Assembly (NCBI RefSeq): GCF_033095945.1
Contig: NZ_AP026800.1
Coordinates: 496,001-560,000, forward strand
Reading direction: 5' to 3'
DNA: 64,000 nucleotides
From: Bombiscardovia apis
Lineage (GTDB): Bacteria > Actinomycetota > Actinomycetes > Actinomycetales > Bifidobacteriaceae
Within the stretch, counting starts at the first letter, position 1, and every line of letters begins with the position of its first letter. Below the pieces are notes generated by a model. The model had not been told where the DNA came from, searched no databases, and was given only the letters and a program-made list of their open reading frames with translations. Made by a program: the position numbers and the translations under genes. Positions 1 through 7,977 of this stretch are shown here, in pieces.

Positions 1-389
1 GGCATAGTCTCAACTAAGTTATCGAAGTTGGGGTGGAGCACCACGTGGGCCATGTCGTGATAATCCAAGCCCGCCCGGCGCAGCTTCGTATCTTTCAAAT
101 TAAAGCCCAGCGGCTCCACCAAATGTAGAATCGTGCCCGTCACAGCGCACAAGCGGATGGCCGAACCCGTGTTGCCAGGAATGCGTGGCGAGTAGTAGCA
201 CAAGTGGGGAGTAGACGTAACCTGCTTGGCCGCATCCTCCGCTTTCATCATCGCATCGGTCACCGCAATAGGATTGCCATGCGCATCCGTCACCAGCTCG
301 TCGGGCCCATACCCAGCCTTACGATACCCATACTCATACATAGCCTGCACGCCCTCGGCCGCAGATCCTTCTTCAACATGTTCGCTCAT
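1..389 (-). CDS. trmL: tRNA (cytidine-2'-O)-methyltransferase, SpoU/TrmL family (partial, 3' end beyond window)
   Basis: Reading the minus strand from an ATG at 389 gives about 129 residues without a stop up to the window edge. After a roughly 55-residue N-terminal extension the SpoU-fold start appears: LCYYSPRIPGNTGSAIRLC, then LHLVEPLGF and a KLRRAGLDY segment, which match the TrmL-type family (2'-O-methylation of the wobble nucleotide of certain tRNA-Leu, using S-adenosylmethionine). The catalytic SPOUT knot at the C-terminus lies outside the window, so the subgroup is a family inference. The gene is divergent from mutY, with 69 bp between the two starts. The extension before the fold is longer than in the short Escherichia coli protein. 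Confidence 0.85.
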   Translation of the reverse strand, partial: MSEHVEEGSAAEGVQAMYEYGYRKAGYGPDELVTDAHGNPIAVTDAMMKAEDAAKQVTSTPHLCYYSPRIPGNTGSAIRLCAVTGTILHLVEPLGFNLKDTKLRRAGLDYHDMAHVVLHPNFDNLVETM

Positions 390-458
390 AGCACTAACCT
401 AACCTCGTCAAGCGACAGGCGAACTAAAGTCAGGCGTTTGGCCCACAATAGATGGACT

Positions 459-1367
459 ATGACACAGGCAAAGATTGAGACAGCCAGCTTCGGCCGGGCG
501 CACCGGGCTTTGGGGGCTTGGTGGGAGCAGTATGCTCGGGATTTGCCTTGGCGCTTTGGGCGGTCGACCCCTTGGGGGGTGCTGGTTTGCGAGGTTATGA
601 GCCAGCAGACGCAGATGAGCCGGGTGGTGCCGTATTGGCAGGATTGGATGCGAATGTGGCCTGATGCGGCCGCGCTCGCCAATGCTTCCGCAGCCGAGGT
701 GATTACTGCTTGGGGGAGGTTGGGATATCCCCGCCGGGCCCTGCGGCTCAAGGAGTGCGCAGTCCAAGTGCGCGACCGCTTCAACAATGAGCTGCCACAA
801 ACATACGATGAACTCATTTCCCTGCCCGGAATTGGTGACTATACGGCCAGCGCGGTGCTCTCTTTTGCCTATGGCCAGCGCGTGCCTGTGCTCGACACGA
901 ACATCCGTCGCGTACTTACCCGCGTATTCGCAGGCGTGGAATCGCACGGAGGCTCCACCAAGCCCCAAGACCGCGAACTGGCGCAAGAGGCCCTGCCCGA
1001 GGGTGCTGAGGCGGCTGCGGTGTGGAATCAGGCCACTATGGAGCTGGGTGCCTTGGTTTGCATGGCCAAGTCTCCCGCCTGCCAGGAGTGCCCGCTGTGC
1101 GATATGTGCGCTTTCCTCGCAGCTGGGCGGCCCGGGCTAGGGGAGGGGCGTACTCGTCCTCGACAGAGATTCCAAGGCACGGATAGGCAGGTGCGCGGTA
1201 TTGTCCTAGCGGCCCTGCGCCCGCTGGATTCGGGCCAAACGCTGCCAAAAGAGCAGGTCGACGAGCTCTGGAGCGACGCAGCACAGTTGGGGTCTTGCTT
1301 GGCTTCGCTCGACGAAGATGGTCTCATAGAGATTGAGCCGGGCGGAGCTATCCGTTTGCCCCGGTAA
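459..1367 (+). CDS. mutY: A/G-specific adenine DNA glycosylase MutY
   Basis: A 302-residue base-excision repair enzyme that removes adenine mispaired with 8-oxoguanine. Visible family marks are the catalytic-glutamate motif EVMSQQTQ (residues 45-52), the helix-hairpin-helix LPGIGDYTASAV followed by the catalytic-aspartate segment VPVLDTNIRRVLTRVF, and a C-terminal 4Fe-4S ligand set with C-x6-C-x2-C-x5-C spacing (CMAKSPACQECPLCDMC). The frame stays open upstream to 204, but that would run through the divergent methyltransferase start, so the ATG at 459 is chosen; homology to MutY begins right after it. The C-terminal MutT-like 8-oxoG recognition domain is short or absent, as is common in actinobacterial MutY proteins. 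Confidence 0.93.
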   Translation: MTQAKIETASFGRAHRALGAWWEQYARDLPWRFGRSTPWGVLVCEVMSQQTQMSRVVPYWQDWMRMWPDAAALANASAAEVITAWGRLGYPRRALRLKECAVQVRDRFNNELPQTYDELISLPGIGDYTASAVLSFAYGQRVPVLDTNIRRVLTRVFAGVESHGGSTKPQDRELAQEALPEGAEAAAVWNQATMELGALVCMAKSPACQECPLCDMCAFLAAGRPGLGEGRTRPRQRFQGTDRQVRGIVLAALRPLDSGQTLPKEQVDELWSDAAQLGSCLASLDEDGLIEIEPGGAIRLPR

Positions 1368-1372
1368 GCGGC

Positions 1373-1378
1373 TAGAAT
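1373..1378 (+). promoter_or_regulatory. Candidate -10 box of a leaderless promoter
   Basis: TAGAAT ends 8 bases before the ATG at 1387. A start site 6-8 bases downstream would fall on or just before the start codon. There is no convincing Shine-Dalgarno sequence (only AGGG right beside the -10), so a leaderless transcript is possible. Transcription from mutY could also supply this gene. Confidence 0.35.
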
Positions 1379-1386
1379 AGGGCAGT

Positions 1387-2076
1387 ATGGCGAAGAGGAA
1401 TATTAGCGAACAGCAGCGCAAGGTCTACCGTAGGCGGCGCATTGTTGCCCTGCTTATCGCGGTCTTGCTCGTGGCGGGCTTGGTGTGGGGCATCGCTGCG
1501 GGCGTGCGTTCGCTCAACCGCTGGCGGGGAGACAACACTAGCTCGACTGCTTCGAATAGTGCGCGTACCGCTGCGCCTGCGCCTACTCCCTCTTCAAGCG
1601 CCAGCAGTAGCAAGCGCGTCTCGAAGAAGCTACCGGTCAAGCCCTCGCCGAAGCCTACGGAGACCAAAAAGGCGAGCGTGCCCAACTGCGGTTCTTCCAA
1701 CACTGAGCTAAAACTCACGGCTCCGGAGCCCACAACTACCGTGGGTGGATACATTGAATTCACTGCCGTAATCGCCCACAAGGGTACGGACTCCTGCCTT
1801 ATCGACGCTTCCAACGATTCGCGCGTGCTAGTCATCACTTCCGGCGACCAAACCATCTGGCGCTCCGACTCCTGCCCAGTTGACAACCGCCTCCTGCTCA
1901 TGGCCCAAGGCGACCATGACGACCAGCCTCTGCGTTGGAATGCCAACTCTTCGGGTGCCCAATGCCTCTCCGACCAAAGCCTCCCGCGAGTTAACCCCGG
2001 CACCTACAAGGCCCAGCTCATCCTCAAGTCCAACCCCAAAGTCACCTCCGAAGTAATCCCTCTCATAGTCCAGTAG
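1387..2076 (+). CDS. Membrane-anchored protein with extracellular beta-rich domain, unknown function
   Basis: A 229-residue protein that I do not recognise by name. It has a basic N-terminus (many Arg/Lys to about residue 18), one hydrophobic segment at about 19-40 (ALLIAVLLVAGLVWGIAAGV), a low-complexity Ser/Thr/Pro/Ala/Lys stretch at about 45-100, and a compact C-terminal domain with four cysteines (CGSS, DSCLID, DSCPVD, AQCLSD). The topology suggests a short cytoplasmic tail, a single membrane anchor, a flexible cell-wall-spanning linker and an external globular domain held by disulfides. It follows mutY by 19 bp and may be partly co-transcribed with it. Similar small anchored proteins occur near mutY in bifidobacteria as far as I recall, without an assigned role. 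Confidence 0.8.
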   Translation: MAKRNISEQQRKVYRRRRIVALLIAVLLVAGLVWGIAAGVRSLNRWRGDNTSSTASNSARTAAPAPTPSSSASSSKRVSKKLPVKPSPKPTETKKASVPNCGSSNTELKLTAPEPTTTVGGYIEFTAVIAHKGTDSCLIDASNDSRVLVITSGDQTIWRSDSCPVDNRLLLMAQGDHDDQPLRWNANSSGAQCLSDQSLPRVNPGTYKAQLILKSNPKVTSEVIPLIVQ

Positions 2077-2204
2077 CTACTTTTTCTTTTTTTGCACTCG
2101 TAATCTATGCCTTGCATACTTGACTCTTTTTGGGATTATAATCAAAGGTATGCCGTGCAATGATGCCAGCAGGAGCCGCGCATCAGGGGCAGTTATCTTC
2201 GACC

Positions 2205-2211
2205 AAGGAGG
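2205..2211 (+). promoter_or_regulatory. Strong ribosome binding site of the decayed lyase gene
   Basis: AAGGAGG lies 9 bases before the ATG at 2221. Its intactness in front of a broken reading frame indicates that this was recently a real secreted-protein gene. Upstream, TTGCAT at 2112 and TATAAT at 2137 with a 19-base spacer may be the old promoter. Confidence 0.6.
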
Positions 2212-2220
2212 ATGGAAGAC

Positions 2221-4078
2221 ATGAGAAAGACAACTTATTTAGGACAGGTATCGCTGCTGGCGGTGGTTTGTGCAATGGCGGTGAGTGCGGGACTACTTTC
2301 TGGCACTTCGTGATTAGCAATGGCATCGGGCAATGATTAAACGCTCGACAACCTACAAAATGAATTGGTTGGCGAGCCCAATACGCGCAATGATATGACA
2401 GTGGCGGCCATTATAACTAGTACCGAGTAGGACATTGAAGCCCGAGTACTCAGCAAACTCACGCTCAACAACTCACAATACTTATTTAGTGACTTACCTA
2501 ATTGGGCTACAGATTCCGCTCGGCTCAATGACACGGCTGACAACATCTTGCGAATGGCCACGATTTACCAGACTCCGGATTCGAGTTATTATCACAGCAG
2601 TGAGCTCAAAAGTCAGATTGTGGAAGCATGGACTTGGTTTACTGCACGCGCATATACGGTTCCCACGAGAATCTATGGCAATCGGTGGCATTTTGAGATA
2701 GGCATACCGATAGATTTCGTTAAGATACTCGACTTCACTCGTGATTGTTCGAACACCCAGCAGGGTGCAAGACTTTCAAACTATTTTTAAGCGTTTCCTG
2801 CCTAACCTGCAAAAGTGTCTCAATGGGAGTATCTGAGACGGGTGCTAACTCACTCGACAAGTGTTATGTCAGCTTGGTGATGGGGCTTGAATCCGACGAT
2901 TCCGCCCAGCAATCGCAGGAATTGTCGTCAATGGGAGCGGCCTTTGCTCTTGTGACACAGGGCGACGGGTTTTATACAGATGACTCTTTTGCGCAGCACG
3001 GCACAGTTCCATACAACGGCGGCTATGGAGCCGTGTTACTGGGCAAGGTCGCAAGTTTGGCCAACATGTTCCAAGGTAGTGCGCAGCTGGAATCCATCTC
3101 ATGGCTCAAATCTGTCTATCAATACTTGGACAACAGGTTTTTGCCTCTGATGTATCATGAGCAGCTTATGGATATGACTCGCGGCAGGGGAGTGTTTAGG
3201 GCAGCTGCCAAAAGTGCGCTTTCAGGTAAATACGTGCTAGTATATTTTGCCACTATTAGTCAAGGCAATTCTGACGCAGCCTACCGAAACAAGTATTTGA
3301 GCTATATCAACCCAGTTCTCAATGCTGCCGGCGATTTGGGACAGTACTATCAGGGGGGGGCGGAGCGCTCTGCGTGTAGGCTGCCGACCATCCTTACAAC
3401 GACGGCTACTGGCCCACCGTTGATTCCTCTGCTCTCGAAGGCATCACCGCAGACCACAAAATGGGCAGGCTCATTAACTGGCATAATTATGCAAATACTG
3501 AGTCTTGGGCCGGTGGTGTTTCCGATGGCGTCAATGGCGTTGCTTCACTTTTCGAATCCATGAATGGCGTAACCGGCAGCCCGCTCAAGGCAAAGAAAAG
3601 TGGGTTCTTCTTGGGAGATACTATCGTAACTTTGAGCGCAGGTATCAATTCTAGCGATGCCAACAATCAAGCGGAAACTGCTGTCTTGAACCGCAAATTG
3701 AACGCAAACGGCCAGCAAACTTTCCTAGTAGATGAACAGGAGATATCCGCAGCGCAGACCTTGCAAAATCCCCGTTGGGCACTGCTTACCGGCTCGGATA
3801 GTAGCAGTAATCTGGGTGTGAGCTTCCTTTCAGATGCAAGTGTAAATGCCCAAAAACAGAGCGGAACTGGTTCTTGGTAACAAATTAACACTACTGAGAG
3901 TCCGCTTGCCTACGCCAGCCTCATGGTTGAGCATGGCAAGGCCCCCTCCGCAAGCACATAAGCGTATGTGCTTGCGGAGGGGAGCTAGCCAAGCAGACAT
4001 GGTGGTTCAAAGTAGCGCTCCCAGTATCCAAGTGCTCAAAAATGACGAAAACCAGCAGGCTATCCCTTGTAAGGTGTA
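2221..4078 (+). pseudogene. Polysaccharide lyase family 8 (hyaluronate/xanthan lyase-like), degenerate
   Basis: From the ATG at 2221 a signal peptide (MRKTTYLGQVSLLAVV...) runs straight into TGA at 2311; further in-frame stops are TAA at 2338 and TAG at 2428. Homology nevertheless continues in pieces: NRWHFEIGIPIDFVKIL in the first frame, DDSFAQHGTVPYNGGYG and MDMTRGRGVFR in a second frame (about 2745-3360), and PYNDGYWPTVDSSALEG through LNRKLNANG in a third (about 3380-3880), then HGKAPSAST and IQVLKNDENQQAI. These match the PL8 family (alpha/alpha-toroid plus beta-sandwich lyases of acidic polysaccharides), including the His of the QH(D/G)T.P motif and the YGGYG-type loop. A segment between about 3330 and 3380, normally holding the MDR..HRRP motif, appears deleted. 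Frameshifts, stops and the deletion make this non-functional. The 3' limit is approximate. Confidence 0.82.
3943..3982. repeat. Perfect 18-bp inverted repeat with 4-base loop
   Basis: Positions 3943-3960 and 3965-3982 are exact reverse complements (left arm CCCCTCCGCAAGCACATA) around the loop AGCG. It lies inside the lyase pseudogene where the intact family reads STYAYVLAEG, and the last base of the left arm creates a TAA in place of the expected Tyr codon. It could work as a transcription barrier on either strand, although no T-run follows. It is more likely a mutation product of template switching at an imperfect palindrome (see findings). Confidence 0.85.
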
Positions 4079-4215
4079 ACTTCAAAACGACCATGCCTCA
4101 AGCAATTCGTGCTTGCTGCCGCTGATCCCCAATCAGTGAAACGGGCTGGTACTTCTCAAATGCGAGTGAGGTTACAATGTTCATAAGCAAATAGTGGACC
4201 TATGTACAAATCGAA

Positions 4216-7200
4216 TTACCTTGGCGCAGCCTCACCTAAACAAGTCGTCTTAGTGTTTTGTTTTGTGGGTATGTGGTTGTTCCTCTTCCTGCGATGGATC
4301 ATGTTTGCTGTAAAGGCGAGGCTGGCGCTGAGTGTGAGGGTGAGGGCAAGGCTGCCGCTGATGCGTTGGAGTGGTATTGTTCCGGCGCTGGGTAGTGTGT
4401 AGTGGTAGGTGAAGGGGAGTATGTAGTTGGGTTGGTCATAGGTTCCTAGCTTCCAGTGGATGGTGCTGGTGGTTTGGCCGGGGTTGCCGGCTGGGCTGGT
4501 GGCTTGCCAAGTGTTACTGGCGGTGTCCCAATGGGGTGTGTCTGGTGTGTTTGTGGTGCCTATGGTGAGCGCTGTGACAGTGAGAGCTTGTGTGGCTTGG
4601 GCTTGTGTGGGTTGACTGTGCTGATTGGTGTCGCTGCTGCCTTGTCCGAGTTGGCCTGCTGTGTTGGCTCCCCAACTGTAAACTTGCCTGCTGTTGGTGA
4701 TCGCGCTCGTGTGATTGCGTCCGGCTGTGATACGGGTCATGGTTGGTAAAGCGTTGATGGTAGTGATGTCGAGTGGTCTGGTGGCTTGAGTCACGCCCGT
4801 ATTGTTGTTGCCGAGTTGGCCGCTAGTATTGACTCCCCAAGTGTGTACGTGTCCGTTGGTGGTGAGCGCTATGGAAGTGTGCTCTCCTGCTGCGAGTTGG
4901 CTGATGCTAGAGGGGAGAAACCCGGCTGCGCTCAAGTCTGTGGGTGTGCTGCGACTGGTGGTGGTACTGTCTCCTAGCTGGCCGTGCTGGTTATCGCCCC
5001 ATGAGTACGTGTGCTGGTCTTGGCTCAGGGCGAGTGAGTGAGTGCTACCAGCCGTTACTTGGGCAATGGTAGCGGGTAGGGCTCCTGTTGTGGTGAGGTC
5101 AACTGGACTGGGTTGCGCGGTATCAGTGCCCAGATTGGTGTTGGTGCCGAGCTGACCATACTCGTTAGCTCCCCACGAATAGGCGTGACGGTCGCTACTG
5201 ACGGCTAGAGCGTGGCGGCTGCCAGCACTGATAGAACGAATCGTGGTAGGTAAACTACCAGCAGCGCTCACGTCAGTGGGCAGGCTATTAGGGGTAGTGG
5301 TGCCAGCGTTAGTGGTAGTGGCGAGGGTGCCGTATTGGTTGGAACCCCATGTGTAGAGATGGCCATCACGAGTAAGGGCTAGTGAATAATCATCACCGGC
5401 TGCCAATTGCATAATGGTAGAGGGTAGTCGACCGGTGTTGGTTAAGTCGATGGGAGTGTTCTGGTCTGTACTAGTACCGTTTCCTACTTGTCCTTGAGTG
5501 TTTGCTCCCCATGCGTAGACGTGGTGGTCGCTGCCTAAAGCGAGTGCGTGTGAACTACCGGCTGCTACTTGTAAGACGCGTACCGTATCGGGTAGGTGCA
5601 CGCGTGAAGGCGAAGGATGGGCTTGCATGTCTGCGCTACCCGAGCCGAGCCTGCCGTGTTGGTTGGAGCCCCACGAGTATGCGTTGCCATCAGAGCCGAT
5701 CGCTAGCGTGTAATCCTGGCCCGCGGACAGGGACGAATACGTGATAGTGTGCGGCGCGACTGGAGCAGACACCGATAAGCTCACCCCACCTTGGGAAGGA
5801 CTATGAGCCGGGTAAAGCTTAAACGCATACTCCTCCCAACCCGCAGTCAAAGTCATACTCGAAGTAACTGGTTGAGAAAAATCCCACGGCTCGCCCGTAT
5901 CGGTGTACCAGCCGGTGAACCAGTGATGCTCCCATACCGGGGTGGTAGGCCAATCCAGTGTTTTGCCACTGTCCTCCTCACGCTGCTGGTCTGGCGGGGC
6001 GGTACCGGGAGCGCCGCCCAAATCGAACTTGACGGTGTAGAGGTCGAGGTAATAGAGCTGGTAGGTTTCACTGGGCTGAACACCGAGTCCGACCAGACTC
6101 CAATCCACTTTAATATCAACCGTCGTACCCGGAGTACCAGCAGGTGTTTTACCTGACCACGCATAGGTTGTAGCATCCTTCACTCCACTAGCAACAACCC
6201 CATCAATAGTGACTTTATCAATGCCAATAGCACCACCCACACGAGTCGGAATTGTTCGCATCGTGGTGTCGCCAACGCCTAGTTGTCCGTAGTTATTCAA
6301 ACCCCATGCATAAGTATTCCCGTCATCTCCGATGGCGAACGAGCTCCAATTCTTTGCTGCGATGCGTGTGAATTTGACTCCTTTCGGCATGGTTACTTGA
6401 ACAGGCGTTGCTGCTGCTGCGCCTGATGGGACGCTGCTGCTGCCAAGACCGCCCCATAAGTTTCTACCCCAAGCATAGATTTTATTGTCGCTGCCAATAG
6501 CGAGAGTGTGCCAAGCACCTCGTACCAAACTCGTGATCGATACTCCCGCTGGCATTAGTGGAGAAGCAGCAACAGGTGTAACCCAATTGACGGTTTCTGA
6601 TGTATTCATATAACCATTTCCAGGTTGCCCCCATTGCGGGGCCCCCCAGACATAAGTGACACCATTGCTGGCTGTAGCCATTGCGGTGTGCCCACTGGCC
6701 ACTGCATTTGTCCAACGATACCCACTTGGAGGATTTACCGGCGAAGCGGTTGTTACATAAAGATAAATGCCTGCAGTGCCATTTCCGATTTCACCATTTC
6801 GGTTTGAACCCCATTCATAAATGATTCCATCATTTCCAAGGGCCATGGAAAAGAATCCCATAGCGCTGATGCTGGTGATTCTAACTGTGCTGGGAATACC
6901 CACGACTGGTGTAGGTCTAAGCCGTTTAATAGTATCTCCGACCCCGAGTTGTCCGTTACCTTGATGCTCGAGTTCATCACTGTTGTCATTGTTGCCCCAT
7001 GCATATACTTTGCCATTGTCTGCTAAAGCGATGTTATAGTCGTCTCCGGCAGCAATACTGGTAAATTTAGCAACTCCGGCAGTAGGGGGGACCAACGTTG
7101 GCACCAACCTATCAGTTGTATCTCCTAATCCCAATTGCCCCTTGTCGTTACGACCCCATGCCCAAATATTTCCGTTGCTGTCAAGAGCAATTGAGTGTTC

Positions 7201-7579
7201 ATAGTACGCACAGTTTATTTGGACAAATTTGACGCCGACTGGCATTTTTACGGGAACAGGTTTTATCTGGTTAACCGTAGTTCCTGTTCCCAGCTGACCT
7301 CGTTGATTACTGCCCCATGCGTAGGCATTGCCTGTTTCGTCAAGCGCTAAGGTGTGAGTATAGCCGCCTTGAACATCAGTAAAATTAACGCCCGCTAATG
7401 TAAATGGGCTAATGGTGAGGTCTGCGCGGCCTGAGGCTGTGGTTCTCTTGGGGTTGACGCGGAAGTGGGGTGACGCGGGGTCAGCGTGTGCGGTTTGGGC
7501 TAGTTGAATAGCCCCCCCCCCCAAGGACAATCAGAGTTAGTGCTAGCACAGCCGCGCTGGCAGAGTGTAAACGACGCAT
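4216..7579 (-). CDS. Giant secreted RCC1-repeat (double beta-propeller) surface protein, out of frame at a poly-G tract (phase-variable)
   Basis: From the ATG at 7579 (minus) a Sec signal peptide begins: MRRLHSASAAVLALTLIVLG. It reaches an 11-base G run and in the given sequence then stops after about 32 residues. With 10 or 13 G the frame joins the long open frame (cleavage after AQTAHA, then DPASPHF) and gives about 1,120 residues. The mature protein has seven RCC1 repeats (YAWGxNxxGQLG type) at about 60-446, an InlB/Flg_new B-repeat (VKFDLGG...WEHHWFTGWYTD) at about 516-580, a second set of seven RCC1 repeats at about 613-993, and a C-terminal module ending LPSAG, hydrophobic segment, then HRRKRN, which resembles a sortase substrate tail. 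RCC1 repeats form seven-bladed propellers, so two complete propellers are predicted. Likely role: adhesion or protein binding at the cell surface (inference). A TTG at 7530 could start the long frame but would lack the signal peptide. Confidence 0.82.
7512..7522 (-). repeat. Homopolymer tract C11 (G11 on coding strand), candidate phase-variation switch
   Basis: Eleven consecutive C on the plus strand, inside the signal-peptide coding part of the RCC1 surface gene. Reading from the ATG at 7579, a tract of 3n+1 G (10 or 13) restores the frame; 11 G gives early termination at a TGA near 7481. It is the longest homopolymer I noticed in the window. Confidence 0.75.
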
Positions 7580-7977
7580 GGTAATAATCCCCTACAACAT
7601 AAGTTATCGATTCAAAACTGCTACCTGCGCCTGGGCGCTGCGGCCTGCCCAACTCCGGTTCCCCAACGGTCAACTGGACTCACAGTTTTGGCTATTTGCT
7701 TTAACTCTAGCATTATTCCTTACGTATTTGTAACTGGAAATAGCTCTGGCGCAAGTTGGGGGAGGAGTGTGGGGTTTCGTGGGCATTTTTGCTGCTTGCG
7801 TAATGGGGCGGGAGGTGGTATGGTTGAGAGTTCGTATGAGGTGTGTCATATAGCGGGCATGCGTCATAGAGGAAGCGCCCGCGTATTGGCATATAGTGGC
7901 TATTGAAGGCGTTTGCTCTGGGGTTACGCACACAAGCAAGAATTATCGAATACGGCGAACGATAAGGAAAGTCCATT
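7580..7977. other. Intergenic region between the RCC1 gene and rpoB (398 bp)
   Basis: This divergent spacer must hold promoters for both the surface-protein gene (minus) and rpoB (plus). In front of the surface gene, AGGGGA lies about 9 bases before its ATG. For rpoB, a weak candidate is TTGAGA at 7824 and TATAGC at 7849 with a 19-base spacer. No convincing small gene or tRNA is present; short open frames here lack ribosome binding sites. Confidence 0.45.

Noticed and set aside
204..458. An 85-residue N-terminal extension of MutY
   Set aside because: It would overlap the divergent methyltransferase start and coding sequence and has no MutY homology; the ATG at 459 fits the family.
3353..3360. 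The G8 run in the lyase pseudogene as a second phase-variation tract
   Set aside because: Adding one G (9 G) joins the frames but then meets a TAG at about 3377, and other stops lie upstream, so changing the tract alone cannot restore the gene.
7528..7530. TTG at 7530 as the true start of the RCC1 surface protein
   Set aside because: It would cut the signal peptide in half and has no ribosome site. The upstream ATG with a complete signal peptide and a poly-G joint explains the sequence better, though only expression data can decide.
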